Of a DNA stretch of 64,000 nucleotides, positions 1-12,400 are shown piece by piece. Below the pieces are notes generated by a model that worked only from the letters and a program-made list of their open reading frames with translations, did not search any database and had not been told where the DNA came from. Within the stretch, counting starts at the first letter, position 1; each line of letters begins with the position of its first letter. The stretch is from Paragordius varius. Lineage: Eukaryota > Nematomorpha. The translations under genes were made by a program, and so were the position numbers. The stretch is from assembly GCA_964247055.1 (NCBI GenBank), contig OZ176050.1, positions 10,230,001 through 10,294,000 of the forward strand, written 5' to 3'.

Positions 1-345
1 ATAATTTTCTGTTATATCTACTTATACATTTAACTGTTATTCATTTTTATTTGAATATTCATTTGCTTTTTCGTGATAATTCTTTATTAATCTTACTGTA
101 TACCAAAATGACTAATTGATTCGGCCTCTAATTCTTCTTTAAAACAATGGAAGATTCTTGGATTTGCCGATATATTTGAATCGTAAAAATTGTTCAATTT
201 GATATTTCATGGTTTATTTTCCATGGTTTTTATTCTTATCAAATTTTTATATAATACTGCGGCCAGAACGTTATTTAATTAAGGTTTTTGGGCCTACTCA
301 AGGCTGAGAATTAAATCAACAACAATCTAAAATATTTAAAAGTAC

Positions 346-1090
346 CATCATGTTCACAATATCCAAGCAAATTAACAATGTTTGGATGGTATCCAATTTT
401 TTTCATAATCTCCATTTCGGCAACCATTAGCTCGTATGCTTCTTCAGCGTTTTTGTTTCCTAATCCGATAAAATTATTAAACAATTTTTTGATATAATAA
501 CCAGAAAAAGAATATTTATTTATTCAATGCATTCTTAAAAATGCTACTTGTATTAAAAACAATTTTGGGGGCATGGCTTCATCTTCGACATGTCTACATT
601 ATGTTTTTCATATTCAATAAAACTCATATCAACTTAGAGTTAAGTTTCAAAATTTAAGGTTAAGGATGGTAATATAGACATTTAAAATGTCACTTGGTAT
701 ACGACATAAAATACCTTTTGTGGTCCTCATAGTCTTAATGGCTGCAACTTGCGTTTGACCCGTTTTTTTATCTAAGACAGTGCCCTTCTGTACCTGTCCA
801 AAGTTACCCTTACCTAGAATTTGACTTTCTAAACTCATATGTTCCCATGAAATCCACCATGGATCTTCCGCTAATTTCTCCATAGGTGAGGTGGGTGTAG
901 GCGCTCCTGAACCGCTAACATTTGGAATAGTTATGTTTGTCCCTTTGTATGCTTTACTAGTTAGTAATTTTATCTCTTCTGGTTTCTTAATATCAACCAA
1001 TGATTCTGCATTACCTTTAGTTCTAACGATTTGAATTTCTTGATGCTCCTCTTTTTCTTTTTGTTTTTTTATACATATACAAGTGGCCAT
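346..1090 (-). CDS. Receptor tyrosine kinase, juxtamembrane and N-lobe exons (partial)
   Basis: Two exons read right to left: 715-1090 (lower end sure, upper end unsure) and 346-459. Joined in phase they give a juxtamembrane stretch, a WEHMSLESQILGKGNFGQVQ glycine loop (GKGNFG), the ATP-binding lysine in VAAIKTMR, the alphaC glutamate in MVAEMEIMKK and the RTK-typical HPNIVNLLGYC. The donor after ACAAAAG and the acceptor before GAAACAAAAA restore one frame. The catalytic loop and C-lobe would lie left of the window. The segment before the kinase is hydrophobic then basic (IIIFMATCICIKKQ), as at the end of a membrane helix, but no AG acceptor is present between it and an upstream in-frame stop, so the 5' boundary of this exon is unresolved. 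The class (FGFR, Cad96Ca or Tie-like) cannot be fixed from the N-lobe alone. Membrane signalling by tyrosine phosphorylation is inferred from the family. Confidence 0.8.
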
Positions 1091-2426
1091 AAAAATTATT
1101 ATATTTTAGATCATGATTTGTTTTTAGGTTACATTAATAACAACTCTGCTATGATAGCCTCTTAAAAATAAATTATTTTTTTTGGGCCGTATCAATTTCA
1201 ATACATTAATTTATTAATTGAGTAATATAAAAAATGTATATTTAATACGAAAAAAATTGCACTTCAAATTATAAACAGTATTTTACTCCTTACAAAATAT
1301 TATGATTGCAAATGCAATCAAGTTAACATTACACAATGGTAACTTTATAAAAACGGAGGATTTCCAGTCATCGTATTAAAGAAAGAGTTCCCTAGTTGTA
1401 CCTTATCCATTAAACTATATGTATTTTTGGCAAAAGAAAGATTTCGTAATAAAAGACGAAAATTAAAAATTTAATTTTACTTTGTAAGCATATAAAAGCT
1501 AAATTTTATAATAAATTATAGATATTTACCATTATTTAACAAAGTTTGCAATTTATTTAAATTACAAACTCTCATAAATACGAAAGAATGTGACATTAGA
1601 GGTTGAACATCTTGAGCTTTATCAGAACCCATTTGTACAGATATGTAAAAATTAACGATTGTCAAAAAACAACCAATAATCGATTAAACTTATTGCAAAA
1701 TTATTTTATTTATTATATAATTATACAAAATTTTGTTAAATAGTAACCCTCAAATGTCCCTTTAAATACAGAGGCTTTTATTGTTTTGTAAGATATCTAG
1801 TAAATTACAAATTCCCAAAAATGATTACATTATTTAAAAACCCTATGTTCAAATAATTGTAATAATTAAACTGAAATTTGAAACATAAAATGATATATGG
1901 TCTTATCATTATATTTCCATAAATTATTAAGATATCAAAAACTGGTAACATAGAAAAATTATTTCTTGTACAATCAAATATTTGTTATAGTCCTTGGCGA
2001 TGATCCGGGCAAGGCGCTAGTTTTTTGAGGGGTTTATCCATATTTATGACATAATTTTTATATTTTACAGTCAAAATAGAGATTTAAAATTTCATAATTC
2101 GTTTTTTAACTATCTCAAGCCACAATTTAAATCAGTATTTAATTTCCCTTAATACTGATTTTCAATATTTAAAAATGTATAAATTATGGGTTCGTTTTTT
2201 ATTTTGCTTCCATATATTTCATATCAATTGGATTAACAAGCTTGAAATATTCATGATTAAATATTTGAGGGTTATACCTAACTAGTATAGCTTAAGCCCA
2301 ATAAATATTGGCCAGCTTTGTTTTGAAGCCCCAAAATAAATTTCAAAGTTTCTAGCTAACTACACAAGATTCTGATATGATATCAGGATTATCATGGTTA
2401 TTTTGGTTTTGGTACTCACAAGTGAT
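1091..2426. other. A+T-rich spacer, nothing recognised
   Basis: No exon-like open frame, RNA gene or repeat with clear ends was found. The stretch is probably an intron or upstream region of the receptor kinase gene, whose ectodomain exons were not found anywhere to the right. Confidence 0.4.
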
Positions 2427-2430
2427 TTAG

Positions 2431-3150
2431 CACTTGGAAAACACATTTTAGTCCTTCGATTTAAATTGGGGCCTTTGGAGACCCAGACCTGTTTAATATC
2501 AAATACTTATAAAAATTCGGAACAAATTGAAACCATTGCAAGAGTTTGCACCTATATAACTGTGCACCGAAATATAATATAATCATTAAAAAACTTGATA
2601 TTATTTTTTAAGTGGAGTGATAAAAAAATTATTTTAACCTTAGGGCACTTTTTCGTGAGACTGATATTACTTAAAATAAATAATTAAAATATATGGTATA
2701 ATTATATGTATATTACTATATTATGTTGAACTTGTAATAATAATATAAAAGTGTTTGAAGGGAGAATATATCATGATCTAAAAACTATAGGTACCAGTTG
2801 AATATTCAAAATTTTTTAATATTTATGATTTTAACATACGTGACTTTGAGTTTTACTTCAATACATATTGTATTGAGTGTTTATTTTTTTGCCTTAATCA
2901 ATAAATTTTCGTTGTAACATTTCAAAATATTTCCCGCATAATTTGAATTGGGTGGTATAATGTTACATGCATAAGCAAAAGATTTGACTTAAGTGTTTTT
3001 TATCACCGATCTTCAAGTGCACACTCGCTGGCTTAAGTAAACTTCCTCAACTCGCCACGCTTGACAAGTCAAGTGCGACTTTTTTATCATCCCACCCATT
3101 ATATGGATGAACCTCAAGGTAAAAATTTAGTCAACATGACATGTAAGCAT
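2431..3150 (-). mobile_element. Truncated TTAA-type MITE split by a second element
   Basis: The left end CACTTGGAAAACACA followed by TTTTAGTCCTTCGAT matches the right end of the complete copy at 44459-45038 in reverse. Homology runs to about 2610, breaks, and resumes at about 3104 with GGTAAAAATTTAGTCAAC. The interruption, about 2612-3098, starts GTGGAGTGATAAAAAA and ends TTTTTTATCATCCCACCC. These are imperfect inverted ends, so it is probably another small DNA transposon. Confidence 0.55.
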
Positions 3151-3163
3151 TAGCTTGTTTATA

Positions 3164-4230
3164 GTGACCCCAAACTATTTTAAATTAAAAACTACTCAAA
3201 GAAACGGTTCCAATTTAATTTATGCTTCTATCCTAATAAAAATTATATAAATAAGCTAAAATATTAATTAAGTTTTGAAAAAAAAGTTCTTTATCAAACT
3301 ACTTCGACGTTTATTTTACTAATCTTTTTGCAAAATATCGTGCTTATTTAACACTTGGATACAATCATTTTAGTCCTTCGATTCAAATTGGGGGTAATTG
3401 GATACCCCATGCCTGTTTAAAATTAAATACTTTAAAAAGTATGGAAGGAATCGAAACCATGGCACAATTTTGCACTTATATTACATTAATAAACCGAAAT
3501 ATATAAAAAATTTTATTCAAAAATCTTGATATTACTTATTTTAAGCTAAAACCGAAAGGTAAAAATTTCGTCAACGTGACATGTGTCAGGTTGCATAATT
3601 AAAAAATAAGACAAATAAACCGTTTCTTCTATTTTTATCAATGTTAGATGTAATAAAAATTAGCTTTGATTTTACCCTTAAAATGACGTAGATGTTTTGC
3701 GAAAATATTGTAAAATATAAATGGCGTCGAAGTAGTTTGACATGGAACTTTTTCAAAACAAAATTTTATTTAGATATTTTGGCATATTTATATAATTTTT
3801 ATCAGGATAGAAGCATAAATTTAAATTGCGACCGTTTTAAATAGTTTTAAAAATATTAGTTTAAATTTAGCCTGGGGTATTTAAATACCCCAATTTGAAT
3901 TAAAATGTTAATTCTAATGATAAAATTGAAGCTAAATCTTTTACATCCCATTTAAAATCAATATAAACAGACAAAGTATTTATTTTTCATTATTTTTATA
4001 TTTAGCAAATGCATACAAATCATCTTGACTAAATATTTAGCTTGAGTTTATCTATAAAATAATCATCAAGTATTTTTTAATAAATCAATTATATTTCGCA
4101 TCATATTATATTCGTAAAAATATGCGGTTTGAATTTGTTCTGGTTTTTTAGAAATATTTGATAAACAGGTCTTTCCCCAAAGAGCCCGATTTGAATCGGA
4201 GGACAGAAATGAATGTGTTGTATCCAAGTG
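3164..4230 (+). mobile_element. TTAA-type MITE, outer copy carrying a nested copy of itself
   Basis: Plus-orientation family sequence (GCTTCTATCCTAATAAAAAT, then CTACTTCGACG, then GCAAAATATCGTGC) runs to about 3351, stops, and continues at 3912 with the next part of the family consensus. It ends at AATGTGTTGTATCCAAGTG followed by TTAA at 4231-4234. The left end near 3164 is eroded. The gap is filled exactly by the inverted copy at 3352-3907. Confidence 0.7.
3352..3907 (-). mobile_element. TTAA-type MITE, nested inverted copy
   Basis: A near full-length copy in reverse, starting CACTTGGATACAATCATTTT and ending CCCCAATTTGAATTAAAATG. It is flanked by TTAA at 3348-3351 and 3908-3911, as expected for a TTAA target duplication (a TA duplication would look the same here). 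Near each end lies a small palindrome of the form GGGGTAT...ATACCCC. No coding capacity was seen. Confidence 0.75.
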
Positions 4231-4584
4231 TTAATATAAAAATAATGCAATAATAAGACACCTTTTCTTCTTATTTAAATATTCTATGAGGCTTTCTCAA
4301 CATATTTTTTTGATAGCACTACTTACTTTTTTAGGAGTTTGATACTTTCAAAGCCACCATAATTACAAAAAATTCAAATATTATTTTTTATATGAATGTT
4401 AAAAATTGGAAAAGCAATTTCAAAAAACTTAGAAGTATTTGCACAATTTTGATTTTTTGATATAGAGAATCAGCTAGAAAAAGCTTAAAACTACATGAAA
4501 TCATTATATTTAAAATAATATTTTATCAGCTACATTTTGTTATAAATTGTGTAACAATAAACAACATAAACTTAGAATTACTAA

Positions 4585-5163
4585 CACTTTGATTCAAATT
4601 GGGGTATCTAAATACCCCAGACTAAATTTAAATTAAAATTTTTGAAAAACTACTGAAGGAAACGGTACCAATTTAAATTTATGCTTCTATCCTGATAAAT
4701 ATTATATAAATATGCCAAATATCTTGATAAAATTTTGTTTTGAAAAAAAAGTTCCATCTCAAACTACTTCGACGCCATTTTTATTTTACAAAATATTTGC
4801 AAAATATCGTCTTAATTTAATTTTAAGGGTGAAACTAAAGCTGATTTTTATATAAATTACATCTAACATTGATAGAAATAGAAAAAGCGGTTTATTTTGT
4901 ATTATTTTTTAATTTTACAATTTTACACATGTCACGTTGACTAAATTTTTACCTTTCACTTTTAGCTCAAAATAAGTAATATCAAGTTTTTTGAATAAAA
5001 ATTTTTATATATTTCGGTTTATTAATGTTATATAAGTGCAAAATTTTGCCATGGTTTCGATTGCTTCCATACCCTTTAGATTATTTGATTTTAAACAGGC
5101 CTGGGGTATCCAACTACCCCAAATTAAATCGAAGGACTAAAATGAGTGTGTTGTATCGAAGTG
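4585..5163 (+). mobile_element. TTAA-type MITE, full-length copy
   Basis: It starts CACTTTGATTCAAATTGGGG and ends GTGTTGTATCGAAGTG, flanked by CTAA on the left and TTAA on the right. Colinear with 44459-45038 and an inverted match to 3352-3907. It ends about 200 bp upstream of the start codon at 5373. Confidence 0.75.
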
Positions 5164-5372
5164 TTAACAGATTTACATTTGACCCCTCAAATATTTATTA
5201 AAATAACCAATTTTTTGTGTCAGTGATTATTAATAATTTAGCTAAAATATCAGAAGACATAAGATTTTCCAGCAGTAAATTGTAATTTATAACCATGACA
5301 TGTATTCATTGTGGTAAAATATTTAAGTTTAAAATATACATATGGTTATAAATAAATACTATTATTTTTAAA

Positions 5373-8300
5373 ATGACTTTGGTAATTAACAAATCCCGTT
5401 GTCCTGAATATCATCAATCTTTTGATAATGTTGAGCTTAAAGCAGGCCTCGTTCAAAATTTGAGAAACAAATTTATGGCATTGATTGAGTATGAAAAGAA
5501 TAATAGCCATTTAATTAGAAAATTCAAGAGTTTAGAAGATATAGATCAACCTGATACATCACTTAGACTTAATAATAAAAGTATGGAAAATATATCCGAA
5601 GTCGAACAACCTTCCTCTGTTGAATATTTTGAAAACCGTAACGATTTATATCGGCTTTCTTTGAAAGATTATTCCGAATCTCATTACGATTTTGCTGCAT
5701 TGCAAAAATTATTTGGGGACCCCATTAAATACAACAAAAATTCGATTAAATATAAAGGTACCTCTACAGAAGATCATACTTCTAAAGTACAACAAATGAA
5801 ACAACTTTTTTCAAAAAAGTTTAAATCGAACTCATCGTCAAATATTAGGACAGAAACAATATCGAAGCCTTCACCCATAGTCGCTAAACCTATTTTAACT
5901 AAGAGTTCTGAAATTATCAATAATACCGAAAATGTTCCGCGTAGTGCAATACATCACAAATCATTTTCGCCCACAAAAGCATATAAAAAATCCTCTCATG
6001 GAGTCTACTTTTATTACAATGTGGAAAAAAACGAATCTCAAGATTTAATGGAACCATCCAAAGAATTGCACACTCCAAAACTAGTCTCCTCATCAAAAAA
6101 TATTGAAAAAAATGAAATTGCCAATAATATACTTTCGAATTCATCGAATTTAAGTTCTAAGGACCATAGTAATTTATCAAAAAATTATCCAACTAGCGTA
6201 ACTAATACTTTTACAACTGACTCACAAAATACCATATCAACTGCAAATCAAAGTGGAACAAAATTGAAACAATATCCAGAACAAAAATCGAATACTACAT
6301 CAACCACAGATGGTTACTGGAAAGTTACTCGTGATTTAGTGCATAAAATCCGATTGAAAGGAAAGTCTTTCCGTTTTGAAAATGGAAAACGGTTTGAATT
6401 ACCACCGCCTTTGCCTTCATGTGAATCAATCAATTCTGCGGACATTACACCGCCCAGCCTGGATGTTAAATCAATGATCTCATTTACTGGCATGGAGCCT
6501 TCAAAGACCAATTTTATATGCGCAGACTATGATATGGAACTAGTTCACACGAAGGCTATGCGAAATGGCAAATCGTCTGCTTCGTCTTCTTTGTCAACGT
6601 CTCCTAGTGTTCCAAGTCCCGATATTCCTTTCACTGTTTCCACCAATGCTTGTTCAATAGATGTAACGCAAGTGGCGAAATCGCCTAATTATGGAATGAT
6701 TTTAAACAATAGCAATAAACAAAAACGATTTAAAATAAAAGACTTAGACACCGATGAAATAAATTTATCATCTGAAATCACGCAGGTTACCAATCCAACA
6801 GAAGAGAGTGTAACTTACCAACATACAAATTCACCCAATTCTTATTATCCTAACAAAGTAGATCGCTTGTTTTATTTCAATTTCTCATCTGTTGAAACCA
6901 ACCAAAGCAATTCAAATAACATAAATAATACGACATCTATTATTTCCGATAAACAACCATATAGTTCACCAGGACTCACTACCACTTACGATTTGCAATC
7001 TTCTATCATATCACAAACGCTCACACAAAATGGTAAACTCCAGGATGATAGTGGCATAGAATTTTTGGGAACAAAATTAATACCACCATCTCGTTTAAGT
7101 AATAAAGCGCCTTTACAAACATCACCAACTAAAAATCTGGTCTATTTAGCAGATGTAACCGCTAAAACCATTGATGATTTGATTGAAACAACATCAGCAC
7201 AAATAAATTTTTCATATGAAGGTAAAATATTATTTTTATGGTATAAACAAGTTATTTGGGGCCTATCTATAAATCATTTATGTTTTTGTTCATTCTAATT
7301 ATACATTTTTTATCTATATTTCCCATTTTATAGATAACCAATCACCATACAGCACCTTTAATAACACCAATAAAAATGTGATTATAAGCGAAGATGAACA
7401 ACTTTTCGATGAGAATGATACCACAAACGATGATGATTCGGATGAAGAAGTAAATGCTCTGCCTACACCCTCAAACGAAGAATATGTCCGATTAACTAAT
7501 CTCATAATTGTCCACGGGGCATATGTTAAATTGGCTAAACACAGTTTCCTAAGTCATGAACGCAGGCTTCAAAAATCGGTAAATATTTTCACACATTTTG
7601 GTTTACAGTATCCACTATATATCGTTGGCCAATTAGCAATAAAATCTACAAAATTAATGTTGTAAGATAAGAAAAAACTGTTTAGTTTTTGTTTTTGCTT
7701 CCACGTTTACTGTATTGCCAACAAATGGCCAAAAAGTATGGGAAGTGCCCAACAATAAACATAATGGCAAAGTCAAAGAAATTTTTATTTGTTTAATGTG
7801 TTGGGTTAATACTCATATGTGTACGATTTGTGCTTTTTATTGTAAATTAAGAAAATTAGACACAACGCCAAAAAATCGATATATTGGTTTATATTCCATG
7901 AACTCAACAACACTTTGTCACTGTTGTGTGTACCATTCTGTCTTCTAATGACTATAAGTACTAATATTGATTTGTGGAAAAAATCTTTTAAACCACAAAA
8001 AATATATCCATGGTTAAGCTTAATAACACTAAAATATTGCCAAAATAGAATATAAAGGTAGCACGTAATGAATATTTTTTAAACTTCAAAAAATAGAGCA
8101 CATGTCATATATACATCTTTAATCATATTTTTTTATTTAAGAGTTGTAATATGGCCATCCTATTGTGTTTGACCTAATTTTCAGATGCGTATTTTTTATT
8201 ATTATTTTTTAATGTTTTAGTTACCTTAAAAAATATTGTGACCATATATGTATATTATAAATGTTATGTTTTCCATAATAAAATATGTATTTTGTATTGG

Positions 8301-9408
8301 CAATTGATTAAGTCGTTATATCAATAGTTAACTAAAAGATAAGTAGAATAATGTTGTTGAAATACATTACTGCAATTTCTAGATTGTATCATATTTTCAA
8401 TATTAAAAGTAATTTTTACAATCTAGTGCTGATAAGAATTGTTTTTAAATCATATTTAAATTGACATGAAAGATATATTTATATAATAAACCCATGATCA
8501 CTGTGTATGACCGATTACCTATGCATTCATGATTATGAATGTGATTGATCTCTTATAAAACTAACCAATTACGATTTCAAACTCGTTTCTCACATTATGT
8601 AAAAGAATGGCTTAAATTTATTATCCGTATTTTTACATTACATATGTCATTTAAAATGTTAATTAACATTAGCAATTCAATCGGTTGTCTTGTGGTTTTT
8701 ATTGACTAATTTACATTCATAAAATCGGTTAGTTTTTTTGAACTGGCGAAACCCCTACACATATATAATTTAAAATAAATCAACTAATCGAAGATTATAA
8801 CTTTGTTTAATAATAATAATTAACATTTAAAATATAATTAATTTTATACTGCGCAACTACCTATAGCATACTGGCTGACATAAATAGTAATCCGATAATT
8901 CAAATATTAAGTTAATTATAAATTGAAACAAACGAATCTAGGTATACCTAGATTGTATGTATGTTATTTAGCTGAATATGACGTATAAAATTAGTTGAGT
9001 TTGCAGAATATAACCTATTTTTTAGATAATAATGAAAAAATAGATTATAATATATATAATGAGTCTTTATGTTACATTTTTTTTTATATAATTTTTCATA
9101 CAATGATAAATCATTTTTTCTATATACCTGTATTTGGTCATTTTAAACAATTACTAACTTTTAAATGGTTTTTTTTTGCATTAATGAAATTCTCTGATAA
9201 AGAGCTTTTTTTGCCTAATATATAAAAAATAATTGCGACTTTTCATGATCCAACTAACTTTTTGCCTTTTTTTGCGTTTCATAATATATATATTTGAAAC
9301 AAATATATACATGCCTGTTTATAAATTTTGTTTTTGTGGGAGAGAACAAAGGTGTCTACATCATTATTTAGAAATAAAAAAATAAAATAAAAAATATATA
9401 TAACATTT

Positions 9409-9464
<56 letters not shown>

Positions 9465-12400
9465 GACAATTATATGTTTTCAATAAAATGCGTAATTGCT
9501 GTAAAATTAAACCATAGTATATCATTGTTATTAAATTACTCGAGGTTAATACGACTTCCTCCCCTTAGTATCTTTTATTGGGGATTTAAAAGTTTTTTTG
9601 GAATACATTATAAAAAAATTTCTCAGAATACAGATATGGGAAATTTTTCTTAAAACTACAAGTTATAATAATTTGAAATAAAATTATTTATAAGCCTCTG
9701 TGAAGTAAGAACATTATCTATATTGAAGCTCCATTTTTTGGTTAAATTTAGAAAATTTTTATTGTTAAAGATTTTACGCAAAAAACTTATTGTATTGATT
9801 GCTTATAGATATAATGTTGAATACAAATACGTTGATTAATTTTTTATTTAATTGAACACATAAATGTTTAATAATTTATCGATTAAAATTATATCTATCC
9901 CCATGTACTTTTATTTAACAAAGGTAATTAAATATGTAATGCAATTTTATTTATTAATGTATTTTGCATCAATACTAATATAATAATCTTTGTTAGAATA
10001 TTACAGTCATGTAGACTTTAATGTGTTAAAGATTTACTTTTTTTCGTTAATTGGGTATTAATATTTGGTAAAGAATATAAAAACAAGAGCTATATGGTAT
10101 ACCATATCATATTCTTTAAAAAAGTAAAAGAAGTGTAGGGGAAGGGCGCCGGAAATCTTTGGTAAAAAATGAAAATACACTAACTGCCAACCCTTCACAT
10201 AAAATTATTGTATAAAAGGGTTAGGAAAATCGCAATTATATTTTGTTTTGATATGAAAACGATTTAAAATATGCTATATTAAATAATCATAAAATTAAAT
10301 TCCTTAAAAAATATATCAAAACCATTGTAAAAATTTCCACTTTTATAACATTAATAAACATAAATATATAAAAAATTTATTCAAAAATACTTGATATTAG
10401 TTACTTTAAGCTAACAAATGGTAAAAATTTATTCAACGTGACCTGTGTAATACAAATAAACCGCTTTATCTATTTCTATCAATGTAAGATGTAATTTAAT
10501 AAAAAATTAAATTTAATTTTACCCTTAACACTTAATGAAGACGACATTTTGCAAATATTTTGTAAAATAAAAATGGTCTCAAAGTTGTTTCACATGTAAC
10601 TTTTTTTTCAAAACAAAATTTTATTTGGATATTTTGGCATATTTATATAATTTTTATTAGGAAAGAAGCATAAATTTAAATTGGGACCGTTTCTTACACT
10701 AGTTTATTAAAAATACTAACTCAAATTTTGTCTGGGGTATATTTGGATACCCCATTTTAGGTGTTAAATAAAAATTTTATCAAAAAAATTAATATATAAA
10801 ATTTTGCAAAAAATTAACAAAAATATTACCATTCCCCTTTAAACAATATTAATTTTCTTTCAAAGATTTCTGACGCCATTTCCCCACACTTCTTTTAATT
10901 TTTAAAGAATATGATATGGTATACCATATAGCTCTTGTTTTTATATTCTTTACCAAATATTAATACCCAATTAACGAAAAAAAGTAAATCTTTAACACAA
11001 TAAAGTCTACATGACTGTACATAATTTTATTTTATTCAATTATAAAATATTTAAAGTACATAAGTGATTTCAATCATATATATAATGATTTTCCATGAAT
11101 TATATATATTACGATACAACAACTTTCACTTATTAACATATTTAAGGTTTTTACATATATTTAAGCATTTAAATTTTAATAATAATTAGTTTGAGTACAT
11201 GTTTTTTATATGTTCTTTAAGATTTCCTATTAAAATGCATTGCGTGTTGATCCCTCTATTAAAATTGTATAATAATATATATGCTTATATAGATTAGGAC
11301 ACCATCACACTATTGAAGTGTCTATTAAAAAGTTTTTGAAAATTAAAAAAGTAAATTGCAAAAGGTAAAAAAATATATTTTATTTTTTTCATCAACCACT
11401 TTTGAATGAGGTTTTGCAATAAAATAAATATATATAATTTTTTTAATGTGTGACACAAAATACATAGGCAAACATGTCTTTTTCTCTCTCTCGTTGGCTT
11501 TAGAGAAAGAAAGCTTTTAGCATATACAGTAGCGTGTGGCATAAAATAATAATAGTCCATAAAAGAATAAAAAATGTTTTTTTAAATAAAAAAAAATATT
11601 TATGGATATGTGTGTATACTCTTATATGGACTAATAATGTTTTATGCCATACGCTACTATATATATTTACTTAAACTTATAGCACACATTTCACATTGGA
11701 TATCGAAAATTATGATAATACATTTTGAAATTTATATGTGTGATTTGTGGATTATAGTTTTAATATAATTTTTTGTTTACATAACAATTGGATATTTTTA
11801 TTTTAAGTATATAGCACGTAATGTGGTTTTACATATTGGTATTGAATTCTAATGGCAATTTTACTAAATGATTCATTAACTAGAATGGTTATTTCAAAAT
11901 TGTTTCATACAGGAGCTTTTACACAAGTCTTTGTATATGATTTTATTATAACCGTCTTTTCTTTAAAAAGCATATGCAGTTTTTTCTGGTTGTTCTGTCA
12001 CACTTTTAATAGGTAAAATGATCCAGTTTCTGAATATTGTCGTAATAATTGCTCTTTAATGAAATCTTAATTTAATCTACACTAACTAGATTTCCTAATT
12101 TTTAGACATGGACAATAGCAATATTTCTCATTTACAACAAAAAATACGTTTTAAGAAACAATATTATGGACCTCGATTCATCCTACCCATAGAATCATTA
12201 ACGTAGGCATAGAACATGGTTCTTGTTGATTTCCGATTTAAATTTAACAATTTTTATTATTTTACATTCTATTGATAAATGTATGCATTATATTTTTCCA
12301 AATCTCATAAAAAGTGCTTATTTTCTTATACTTTATCATTTCAATGTTATCATTGTTTGTTTAATATTTTAGATTTCAAACATAAATAAAAAATACAATT

